Assembly: GCF_900156335.1 (NCBI RefSeq)
Contig: NZ_FTMZ01000017.1
Location: 1 to 64,000 of the forward strand
Source: Sphaerotilus natans
GTDB lineage: Bacteria > Pseudomonadota > Gammaproteobacteria > Burkholderiales > Burkholderiaceae_C
Length of the DNA: 64,000 nt
Direction of reading: 5' to 3'
Shown: one piece after another, positions 29,661-38,068 of the stretch
How the letters are laid out: every line of letters starts with the position of its first letter
How positions within the stretch are numbered: position 1 is the stretch's first letter
Notes under the pieces: model-generated
Told to the model about the DNA's origin: nothing
Seen by the model: only the letters and a program-made list of their open reading frames with translations
Databases searched by the model: none
Made by a program: the position numbers and the translations under genes

Positions 29661-29868
29661 AAAACTTTACTCCCTCTGGTTAAGTTGATGGGATTTAAAT
29701 TCCTGCACACATGGAATCAACCGTCAAAAAAGCCATTTTTTTACCCTGTTTTTTTACTGACAACACATTTGCATTAGATCTAACATTGAAAAAAATTAAT
29801 GCCAACCGAAATCAGTCAAACAATAAAGCAACAACAATTCGACCTCCCGTACCCAATGGAGATACCAA

Positions 29869-30417
29869 GTGAATATCCAAGCAAGCAGTGGAATTACAAG
29901 CTATCAACCCACCGATAGAGTGGGCCTCGCGAAGAAAATGGGCACATTAACCCAATCCACATCGGGGTCCAGCTCTTCAAGCACGAATGTCAGCATTTCT
30001 GATGCCGCTCGCAATTTTGCAAGTCAAGAAACCGTTGCCACGCAAGGCCGAACGGCCATCCAGCAAAGGGCAATAAACTCCGCAGCAGCCGATCCCCAAT
30101 GGGCCGACAAAATGGCCGAAGGATTCGCAAATGTCCGCAGCCAAATTGCCTACGATATTTCTGATCAACTAGGCCCCGGCAAGCACGAATTCACCCGCAA
30201 ACTATCATCAACGGGCCGCATCATCGATGATGCATTCGAGGAAAACTTCTATAAAGAAGCATCGCGCGTTGACGCCCAGAAGAAGGAAATCTACGCGGCT
30301 GAAAAGGCCAAGGGAACGCCTTCCGCAGAAATTTACGCCAAGCTGATTGACTTCACGAATACTCAATCCAGCGATTACTTGGAAGGCACCGGCTGGTGCG
30401 CCAGGACAACGGCTTAG
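29869..30417 (+). CDS. Hypothetical protein of the AT-rich island
   Basis: The 182-residue protein starts at a GTG with TGGAGA about 9 bp upstream. It has no signal peptide or membrane segment. The N-terminal third is Ser/Thr-rich and low-complexity (STSGSSSSSTNVSISDAARN). The rest is predicted helical and charged (FEENFYKEASRVDAQKKEIYAAEKAKG), and a single cysteine lies near the end (GTGWCARTTA). The VSISDAAR segment recalls N-termini of some secreted or flagellar-associated proteins, but I do not recognise the family. It diverges from the FlhE-like gene across 208 bp of AT-rich DNA and ends before a strong terminator. Confidence 0.6.
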   Translation: MNIQASSGITSYQPTDRVGLAKKMGTLTQSTSGSSSSSTNVSISDAARNFASQETVATQGRTAIQQRAINSAAADPQWADKMAEGFANVRSQIAYDISDQLGPGKHEFTRKLSSTGRIIDDAFEENFYKEASRVDAQKKEIYAAEKAKGTPSAEIYAKLIDFTNTQSSDYLEGTGWCARTTA

Positions 30418-30471
30418 AGCAATTGCCGACTTCTCCATCGACGGATTCAAAAAACCCCTCCCAAAACGACG

Positions 30472-30499
30472 CAAGGGCCCCGCAGGGCCCTTGGTTTTT
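30472..30499 (+). terminator. Intrinsic terminator at the right edge of the island
   Basis: A 9-bp stem CAAGGGCCC, loop CGCA, GGGCCCTTG is followed by GTTTTT. On the opposite strand the hairpin is followed by GTCGTTTT, so it may also stop the minus-strand choW transcript that ends at 30530. Confidence 0.85.
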
Positions 30500-30529
30500 G
30501 GGTGCTGGAAACAAGCCGGCGGGGATCGC

Positions 30530-31399
30530 TCAGCTCTCCTGCTGCCGCGCGCCGAAGCTCTCGGTCAGGCGGTCCAGGATGATGGCCAGCAGCACCACCG
30601 ACAGGCCGCTCTCGAAGCCCAGGCCGATGTCCAGGCGCTGGATGCTGGAGAGCACCTCGTTGCCCAGGCCGCCGGCGCCGACCATCGAGGCGATGATGAC
30701 CATCGACAGCGCCATCATGATGGTCTGGTTGACGCCCGCCATCAGCGTGGGCAGCGCGATGGGCAGCTGCACCTTCCACAGCAGCTGCATCGAGGTGCAG
30801 CCGAAGGCCTGGCCGGCCTCGACCTGCTCGCTGCTGACCTGGCGGATGCCCAGCGCGGTCAGGCGCACCACCGGCGGCATCGCGAACACGACGGTGGCCA
30901 GGATGCCCGGCACCCGGCCCAGGCCGAACAGCATCGCCGCCGGGATCAGGTAGACGAAGGCGGGCATGGTCTGCATGAAGTCCAGCACCGGACGCAGCAG
31001 CGCGTTGAAGCGGTCGCTGCGCGCGCTCAGGATGCCCAGCGGCACGCCCACGATGATGCTGATCAGCGTGGCCGAGAACACCAGGGCCAGCGTCACCGCG
31101 GTCTGGTCCCAGAAGCCGATGATGCGGATCAGCAGCAGGCTGGCCAGCGCGAACAGGCCGAAGCGCCAGTTCAGCCGCCACACGCCCAGCGCCAGGACGG
31201 CGATCATCACCAGCCAGGACGGAATCGCCAGCAGGATGATCTCGATCTGGCTGGCGAAGCCCTCGACCAGCGCGCCGATCATGTCGAAGAGGCCGCCGCC
31301 CTGCTCCAGCAGCAGCTTGACGGCGTCGTTGACCAGGGCGCCCAGCGGCAGCAGGTTCTTGCCCTCGCCGATCAGGTCTTGCAGGAAATCAGCTGGCAT
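30530..31399 (-). CDS. choW: Choline/glycine betaine ABC transporter permease
   Basis: The 289-residue permease of the ProW/OpuAB type has about six membrane segments. The conserved coupling region is VRLTALGIRQVSSEQVEAGQAFGCTSMQLLWKVQLPIALPTLMAGVNQTIMMALSMV, with GAGGLGNEV after it. The ATG at 31399 lies inside the end of the ATPase gene (11-bp overlap), so the two are coupled. Together with the ATPase it forms the membrane machinery for the two separately encoded binding proteins (23095 and 27801). Confidence 0.9.
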   Translation of the reverse strand: MPADFLQDLIGEGKNLLPLGALVNDAVKLLLEQGGGLFDMIGALVEGFASQIEIILLAIPSWLVMIAVLALGVWRLNWRFGLFALASLLLIRIIGFWDQTAVTLALVFSATLISIIVGVPLGILSARSDRFNALLRPVLDFMQTMPAFVYLIPAAMLFGLGRVPGILATVVFAMPPVVRLTALGIRQVSSEQVEAGQAFGCTSMQLLWKVQLPIALPTLMAGVNQTIMMALSMVIIASMVGAGGLGNEVLSSIQRLDIGLGFESGLSVVLLAIILDRLTESFGARQQES

Positions 31400-32426
31400 G
31401 TCGGGTGCTCGCGATCTTGAGAAGGAGGCTGCGGGGAGTGATGCAGCCGACAAGGCGTTCGGCGTCGTCGAAGACGCTGACGGGCTGGTCCAGGCCGAGC
31501 ACGGTGTCGAGCGTCTCGGGCAAGGCGGTGGTGGCGCGCAGCCGGCCGGTGCCGCCCGCCGGGAAGGGCACGACGGTGCGGTCGACCAGGTCGGCCGCGG
31601 TCAGGTAGCGCGAGGTGTCGACGCCCTTGAAGAAGCGGCGCACATAGTCGTTGGCGGGGCTGGTGACGATCTCGTGCGGCGAGCCTTCCTGCACCAGATT
31701 GCCGCCTTCCATGATGGCGATCTTCGAGCCGATCTTCAGGGCTTCTTCCAGGTCGTGCGAGACGAAGACGATGGTGCGGCGCTGCTCGCGCTGCAGGTCC
31801 AGCATCAGGTCCTGCATCTCGGTGCGCTTGAGCGGGTCCAGCGCCGAGAAGGCCTCGTCCATCAGCAGGATGTCGGGATCGACCGCCAGCGCGCGCGCCA
31901 GGCCCACGCGCTGCTGCATGCCGCCCGAGAGCTGGCGCGGGTACTTGGCCGCGTAGGCCTTCAGGCCGACCTGCTCGAGCGCCTGCATCACCTTGTCGCG
32001 GTAGCGCTTCGGGTTTTCGCCGGCGACCTCCAGGCCGAAGGCGACGTTGTCCTGCACCGTGCGGTGCGGCATCAGCGCGAAGCTCTGGAAGACCATCGCG
32101 ATGCGCTTGCGCCGCCAGCGCATCAGCTCCGGCAGCGGCATGCGCGCCACGTCGTCGCCGTCGACGACGATGGAGCCGGAGGTCGGCTCGACCAGGCGGT
32201 TGATCAGCCGGATCAGCGTCGACTTGCCCGAGCCCGACAGGCCCATCAGCACGTAGATGTCGCCGGCCTGCACATCGAAGCCGACCTTGTTGACGCCGAC
32301 CACCTGGCCGGTGCGCTGGAAGATCTCGTCCTTGCCGAGCCCCTGGCTCAGCATCGCCAGGGCGGCGTCGGGCTTGGGGCCAAAGACCTTGGTCAGGTCG
32401 CGGATCTGGATCTTGGGTCTGGCCAT
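31389..32426 (-). CDS. choV: Choline/glycine betaine ABC transporter ATP-binding protein
   Basis: The 345-residue ATPase has Walker A GLSGSGKST, signature LSGGMQQR and Walker B ILLMDEAFSALDP. The N-terminal extension (VFGPKPDAALAMLSQGLGKDEIFQRTG) and the C-terminal tail after residue 270 (RYLTAADLVDRTVVPF, then VFDDAERLVGCITPRSLLLKI, a CBS-like regulatory region) are typical of ProV/ChoV. The ATG at 32426 is preferred; the frame is open 96 bp further upstream without a good start. It follows gbcB by 85 bp and is probably part of the gbcA-gbcB transcript. Confidence 0.9.
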   Translation of the reverse strand: MARPKIQIRDLTKVFGPKPDAALAMLSQGLGKDEIFQRTGQVVGVNKVGFDVQAGDIYVLMGLSGSGKSTLIRLINRLVEPTSGSIVVDGDDVARMPLPELMRWRRKRIAMVFQSFALMPHRTVQDNVAFGLEVAGENPKRYRDKVMQALEQVGLKAYAAKYPRQLSGGMQQRVGLARALAVDPDILLMDEAFSALDPLKRTEMQDLMLDLQREQRRTIVFVSHDLEEALKIGSKIAIMEGGNLVQEGSPHEIVTSPANDYVRRFFKGVDTSRYLTAADLVDRTVVPFPAGGTGRLRATTALPETLDTVLGLDQPVSVFDDAERLVGCITPRSLLLKIASTRHAS

Positions 32427-32511
32427 GCGGGGCTCCCGGGCAATCGTCGAGGGTGTCGAGGGTGGAGAGAGACAGGAGAGATTCATCATCGGAATGGACA
32501 GCGGGCGAGCC

Positions 32512-33621
32512 CTAGCGGTCAAGCTCGAGATCCCCGAGCGGGCGGCTGCAGCACGGCAGCATCCAGCCCTGGGCCACCTCGCGCGGGCGCAGGCCGCCTC
32601 CCTGGCTCATCTGCACCTCGCCGGAGAGGCGCCGCGTGCGGCAGGTGCCGCAGACGCCGCTGGCGCAGCTGAAGGGCCAGCGCAGGCCGGCACGCCGGGC
32701 AGCGGCCAGCACCGTCTCGTCGGGCGCGCACTCGAAGCGCTCGCCGCGCTTGAGCGTGATGACAAAGGAGGGGGCCGGCTCGGCGGCAGACGCGACAGGC
32801 ACCGCCGCGGGCTCGGGCGCCGAGGCCGCCGGCGCCTCGAAGCTGAAGCTCTCCTCGTGATAGCGGCTCATGTCGAAGCCGGCGTCAGCCAGCATCGCGC
32901 GCACCGCGGCCATGAAGGGCGCCGGGCCGCAGCACCAGACTTCGCGACCCAGCAGATCGGGCACCTGCGCGCGCAGCAGCGGCAGCGACAGTCGGCCGAG
33001 CAGCCCGCTGTAGCCGGGGGTCGCGCCGCGCCCCTCGCAGACCACGGTGGCACGCCAGCGTGGCAGCCGACGCGCCAGGACCGCCAGCTCGTCGGCAAAG
33101 ACGACATCCTGCGGCGTGCGCGCGGCGTGAATGAACTGCACATCGGCGTCCAGCCCCAGATCGGCCCAGGCGCGCGACATCGACATCAGCGGCGTCACGC
33201 CGCTGCCTGCCGACAGGTAGAGCTGGCCGCGGGCCGGTACGGCCACCGGGCCGGCCGGAAAGCAGAACTGTCCGGCCGGCCCGGTCAGCGACAGCCGGCT
33301 GCCCGGGCGCAGGTGCGCGTGCAGCCAGTTCGACACCCGCCCGCCCGGCACCCGCTTGACGGTGATGGCCAGCGTGTCGGGCCGCGTCGGGCTGGAGCTC
33401 AGCGTGTAGCAGCGGTGCAGCCGCTCGCCGTCGATGTCCAGCGCCAGGGTGACGAACTGGCCCGGGCGGTAGCGGAAGCTGCACGCGCCGTCCTGCAGGC
33501 GCAGCACGAAGGTGCGCACATCGTGGGTCTCGTCGATCACCTGCACGCAGGTGAAGTGCTCGTCGTCCGGCACCCAGGCGTCGAACGGCGCATCGGCCAG
33601 GTCAGGAAAGGAGTCGTTCAT
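32512..33621 (-). CDS. gbcB: Glycine betaine demethylase reductase subunit
   Basis: GbcB passes electrons from NAD(P)H through FAD and a 2Fe-2S centre to the Rieske oxygenase GbcA. The 369 residues hold an FAD-binding domain (RCYTLSSSPTRPD), an NAD-binding domain (YLSAGSGVTPLMSM; WCCGPAPFM) and a C-terminal plant-type ferredoxin domain with the cysteine pattern CASGVCGTC plus a distal cysteine in MLPCC. An Ala/Pro-rich linker of about 30 residues joins the last two domains. It follows gbcA by 73 bp on the same strand, matching the Pseudomonas gbcAB pair. Confidence 0.92.
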   Translation of the reverse strand: MNDSFPDLADAPFDAWVPDDEHFTCVQVIDETHDVRTFVLRLQDGACSFRYRPGQFVTLALDIDGERLHRCYTLSSSPTRPDTLAITVKRVPGGRVSNWLHAHLRPGSRLSLTGPAGQFCFPAGPVAVPARGQLYLSAGSGVTPLMSMSRAWADLGLDADVQFIHAARTPQDVVFADELAVLARRLPRWRATVVCEGRGATPGYSGLLGRLSLPLLRAQVPDLLGREVWCCGPAPFMAAVRAMLADAGFDMSRYHEESFSFEAPAASAPEPAAVPVASAAEPAPSFVITLKRGERFECAPDETVLAAARRAGLRWPFSCASGVCGTCRTRRLSGEVQMSQGGGLRPREVAQGWMLPCCSRPLGDLELDR

Positions 33622-33694
33622 GGGGAAAACCGTGGAGTCGCGACGTTTGCAATGAACGTGCCTGACATGCCGCAGCCCGGCATCAGCGCAAGAA

Positions 33695-34987
33695 TCAGCG
33701 CGAGGCCGTCAGGCTGACGCGCATGCGGTCCACGTACCAGACGCAGAAGGCCTCGACCAGACCTTCGGTGAACGGCGAATAGGGACCGGGTTGGTAGGCG
33801 CTGCTGGCCACGCCGGCCTGCGAGAACTCGACCAGGCGACGGTCCTGGTCGTTGGTGGCGTTCCAGACCGCGGTCAGGTTCTCGACGGTGTAGTCCACGC
33901 CTTCCACCGCGTCCTTGTGCACGCACCAGGTGGTGCGCACCATCGTGCGGCCGGCGCTCAGCGGGATCACCGAGAAGCTCACCACATGGTCGCTCATGAA
34001 GTGGTGCCAGGAGTTGGGCTGCGTCCAGAAGGACAGGCCGCCGAGCGACTTGTCGGTGAAGTCGGCCAGCAGCTTCCTGCAGGCGACCTCGGTGTTCATC
34101 GTCTGCGATTCGCCGGCGCGGTCCAGCGGCAGGCGCTGGGTGCGGAAGCCCGTGACGCGGGTGTCGAGCTCCTCGATGCGGGCGCTGGGCAGGCCCATCG
34201 CCTCCCAGCGGGCGTGGCTGTCGCGCACGATCTGCTCGAACTGCGCGATGCCTTCGGCGTTCTGCGGCCCTGGCTGGGCGCCGAAGCCGTGCTCGTAGAG
34301 CGAGATGGTCAGCTCGGGATGGTTGCCCACGCAGTGATAGCACTCGCGGTTGTTCTCCATCGTCAGCTTCCAGTTGCCCTGCTCCAGGATCTCGACCTGG
34401 GCGGCGACCTTGCATTCGGACAGCTTGTGCGGCGCCAGGTAGGGACGCATGCGCGCGGCAACCTCCTCGAAGTCGGCCGGCGGCTCGTCGGCCAGGCAGA
34501 TGAAGATCAGGCCCTCCAGATCGCGCAGATGCACCTTGTGCAGATGGTGCTGCTCGCGCAGGAAGGTCTCGCCCATGTGGTCGGCGTGGATGAGCTTGCC
34601 CTCCAGGTCGTAGGTCCACTGGTGGTAGGGGCAGACGATGTTGCCCAGGCTGCCCTGGTGCTCGTCGCACAGCCTCGAGCCGCGGTGGCGGCAGACGTTG
34701 TGGAAGGCGCGCAGCTGCATGTCGTCGTCGCGCACGATCAGCACCGAGTCCGCGCCGATGTCGACGGTGATGAAGTCGCCCGGCTCGGGCAGCTGCGGCG
34801 CCACCGCGACGAAGATCCAGTGACGGCGGAAGATGTGCTCCAGGTCGGCCTGGAAGATGTCCTCGCTCAGGTAGAACGGGGCTTCGAGGCTGTGGCCGGG
34901 CCGGCGGCGCTCCAGCAGCGTGGCGAGCATCGCGTCGGCGCGGCCGGTGCGGGGGTGCAGGGTGACGGGGGCGGTCGTTGTCGTCAT
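33695..34987 (-). CDS. gbcA: Glycine betaine monooxygenase, Rieske oxygenase subunit
   Basis: GbcA demethylates glycine betaine to dimethylglycine. The 430-residue chain has the Rieske centre in [14 protein letters not shown] and [12 protein letters not shown] (Cys-x-His and Cys-x2-His) and the mononuclear iron site in [16 protein letters not shown], with a distal acidic ligand near the C-terminal region. The ATG at 34987 gives the [16 protein letters not shown] start and the usual length. It is divergent from glyA across 238 bp that carry tandem operators for both directions. The adjoining reductase and the ChoV/ChoW transporter are probably in the same transcript. Confidence 0.93.
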   Translation of the reverse strand: MTTTTAPVTLHPRTGRADAMLATLLERRRPGHSLEAPFYLSEDIFQADLEHIFRRHWIFVAVAPQLPEPGDFITVDIGADSVLIVRDDDMQLRAFHNVCRHRGSRLCDEHQGSLGNIVCPYHQWTYDLEGKLIHADHMGETFLREQHHLHKVHLRDLEGLIFICLADEPPADFEEVAARMRPYLAPHKLSECKVAAQVEILEQGNWKLTMENNRECYHCVGNHPELTISLYEHGFGAQPGPQNAEGIAQFEQIVRDSHARWEAMGLPSARIEELDTRVTGFRTQRLPLDRAGESQTMNTEVACRKLLADFTDKSLGGLSFWTQPNSWHHFMSDHVVSFSVIPLSAGRTMVRTTWCVHKDAVEGVDYTVENLTAVWNATNDQDRRLVEFSQAGVASSAYQPGPYSPFTEGLVEAFCVWYVDRMRVSLTASR

Positions 34988-35030
34988 GGCGGAAATCCTC
35001 GGAACGCAGGGTGCTGCAGGTCGTCGAGGC

Positions 35031-35096
35031 CATTGTTCGGTCAGCCGCCCCGGCGACCTTGCATGTGACGGACACGGATTTGTCTGCAGGCGACAT
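35031..35096 (-). promoter_or_regulatory. gbcA promoter: tandem TGTC-N9-CAA operator and -10-like element
   Basis: Reading on the minus strand, TGTC-N9-CAA runs from 35095 to 35080 and again from 35074 to 35059, 21 bp apart. CGAACAATG follows at 35039-35031, exactly 35 bp after the second TGTC, as at soxB and glyA. The first repeat lies in the 17-mer shared with the choX/betB region. Confidence 0.7.
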
Positions 35097-35116
35097 CGGC
35101 GCGCGGCATGTCGCGA

Positions 35117-35181
35117 TGTCGGTTTTGGGCAAATGCGTGTCCGCGGCGCACAAGCCGCAGCGGCGTCGGGCTCGAAGAATG
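35117..35181 (+). promoter_or_regulatory. glyA promoter: tandem TGTC-N9-CAA operator and -10-like element
   Basis: TGTC-N9-CAA occurs at 35117-35132 and 35138-35153, 21 bp apart. CGAAGAATG lies at 35173-35181, 35 bp after the second TGTC. The block from GTCGG at 35165 through CCATCC at 35190 matches the soxB promoter block at 16514-16539 in 21 of 26 positions, so the core promoter is shared as well as the operator. Confidence 0.7.
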
Positions 35182-35225
35182 AGGCCATCCGAGATCGCCT
35201 CTCCCGCAGCCTCTGCCCAGACGCC

Positions 35226-36506
<1,281 letters not shown>

Positions 36507-36532
36507 TCCCCCGACGCACGAAGGACCTCCGC

Positions 36533-37504
36533 ATGAACGCCCTGCACGCCGAATCCATCGTCATCGATGGCCTGATCATCTCGAAGTGGGCCCGCCCGGT
36601 CTTCGAGGACATGAAAAAAGGCGGCCTGACCGCCGCCAACTGCACCGTCTCGGTCTGGGACGACTTCAAGGCCACGGTGCACAACATCGCCGAGATGAAG
36701 CGCCACATCCGCGACAACGCCGACCTGCTGACGCTGGCGCGCAGCACCGCCGACATCGTGGCCGCCAAGCGCGAGGGCAAGACCGCCATCATCCTGGGCT
36801 TCCAGAACGCGCACGCGTTTGAAGACCACCTGGGCCACATCGAGGCCTTCGCCGACCTGGGCGTGCGCGTGGTGCAGCTCTGCTACAACACCCAGAACCT
36901 GATCGGCACCGGCTGCTACGAGCGCGACGGCGGCCTCTCGGGCTACGGCCACGAGGTCATCGCCGAGATGAACCGCGTGGGCATCATGGTCGACCTCTCG
37001 CATGTGGGCGCCAAGACCAGCGAGGAGGCCATCCTCGCCAGCAAGAAGCCGGTCACCTACAGCCACTGCCTGCCCGCCGGCCTGAAGGCCCACCCGCGCA
37101 ACAAGAGCGACGAGCAGCTCAAGTTCATCGCCGACCGCGGCGGCTTCATCGGCGTGACGATGTTCCCGCCCTTCCTGCGCCGCGGCATCGAGTCCACGGT
37201 GGACGACTATGTCGAGGCGCTGGACTACGTCATCAACCTCGTGGGCGAAGACTGCGTGGGCATCGGCACCGACCACACCCAGGGCTACGGCCAGGACTTC
37301 TTCGACCATATCACCCACGACAAGGGCCGGGGCCGGCGGCTGACGAACTTCGGCACCGTGCTCAACCCCGAGGGCATCCGCACCATCGGCGAGATGCCCA
37401 ACCTGACCGACGCGATGGAGCGCGCCGGCTGGAAGCCCGAGCGCATCGTCAAGGTCATCGGCGCGAACTGGCTGCGCGTCTTCAAGGACGTCTGGGGCGC
37501 CTGA
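36533..37504 (+). CDS. Membrane dipeptidase (M19) family protein, betaine-cluster type
   Basis: The 323-residue amidohydrolase-fold protein is of the renal dipeptidase family. Candidate metal-site segments are IVIDGLI near the start, DLSHVGAKTSEEA, VTYSHCLPAG and IGTDHTQGYG. The usual N-terminal HxD pair is not evident (VIDGLIISKW), so the metal site may be altered. In Pseudomonas a relative sits next to dgcA and is needed for normal growth on betaine, though its substrate is unknown. It is 26 bp after glyA, and the downstream gene begins 21 bp later. Confidence 0.85.
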   Translation: MNALHAESIVIDGLIISKWARPVFEDMKKGGLTAANCTVSVWDDFKATVHNIAEMKRHIRDNADLLTLARSTADIVAAKREGKTAIILGFQNAHAFEDHLGHIEAFADLGVRVVQLCYNTQNLIGTGCYERDGGLSGYGHEVIAEMNRVGIMVDLSHVGAKTSEEAILASKKPVTYSHCLPAGLKAHPRNKSDEQLKFIADRGGFIGVTMFPPFLRRGIESTVDDYVEALDYVINLVGEDCVGIGTDHTQGYGQDFFDHITHDKGRGRRLTNFGTVLNPEGIRTIGEMPNLTDAMERAGWKPERIVKVIGANWLRVFKDVWGA

Positions 37505-37525
37505 GGCGACGCAAGGAGAACACGC

Positions 37526-38065
37526 ATGCAACCGCAACTGCCCATCGACGTCGCCCCGGACACCGGCATCTGGACCACCGACGGTCTGCCGATGATCTAC
37601 GTGCCGCGGCATTTCTTCGTCAACAACCACGTCGAGGCCGAGGCCGCCATCGGCCGCGAGGTCTATGCCGCCAGCCTCTACAAGGCCGGCCACCGCTCGG
37701 CCTATTTCTGGTGCGAGCAGGAAAGCCGGACGCACGGCCTGCAGGGCTTGGCGGTCTACGAGCACTACCTCAAGCGCCTGTCGCAGCGCGGCTGGGGGCT
37801 GTTCTCCTTCGAGGAGGTCGATGCTGCCACCGGCCACGCCCGCATCAGGCTGGAGCACTCGGTCTTCGTGCTGGCCCAGGGCATCGCCGGCGTGCCGGTG
37901 ACGCAGGACAAGGTCTGCTACCTGTTCGCCGGCTGGTTCTCCGGCGCGATGGACTGGGTCGGCCAGGCCACCGGCCAGACCTGGAAGACCACCAGCACCG
38001 AGACGCAGTGCGCCGCCGAAGGGCACGCGCACTGCGTGTTCACCGTCACGCCGATCGTGGACTGA
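37526..38065 (+). CDS. DUF5943 / V4R-like protein of the dimethylglycine cluster
   Basis: This 179-residue soluble protein has no signal peptide. It has conserved aromatic and cysteine positions (AYFWCEQESRTHG, YLFAGWFSGAMDWVG), and the C-terminal segment ETQCAAEGHAHCVFTVTPI resembles the V4R small-molecule-binding motif with spaced cysteines. It is the counterpart of the uncharacterised gene between the dipeptidase and dgcA in Pseudomonas. It lies 21 bp after the dipeptidase gene and 3 bp before dgcA. A scaffold or ligand/metal-binding role is possible; no function is known to me. Confidence 0.75.
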   Translation: MQPQLPIDVAPDTGIWTTDGLPMIYVPRHFFVNNHVEAEAAIGREVYAASLYKAGHRSAYFWCEQESRTHGLQGLAVYEHYLKRLSQRGWGLFSFEEVDAATGHARIRLEHSVFVLAQGIAGVPVTQDKVCYLFAGWFSGAMDWVGQATGQTWKTTSTETQCAAEGHAHCVFTVTPIVD

Positions 38066-38068
38066 GCC

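Larger units (their letters stand above)
29192..30471. other. AT-rich island, probably acquired DNA
   Basis: Base composition falls sharply from about 29200 to 30440 (long A/T runs around 29661-29868) and returns to normal at the terminator near 30472. Two divergent genes (29220-29660 minus and 29869-30417 plus) use codons unlike their neighbours. No transposase, integrase, tRNA or clear flanking repeat was seen. It splits the betaine cluster between the SMR gene and the choW/choV/gbcB genes. Confidence 0.75.

Noticed and set aside
29192-30471. Prophage or insertion sequence remnant
   Set aside because: No transposase, integrase, inverted repeat or target duplication could be found at the island edges.
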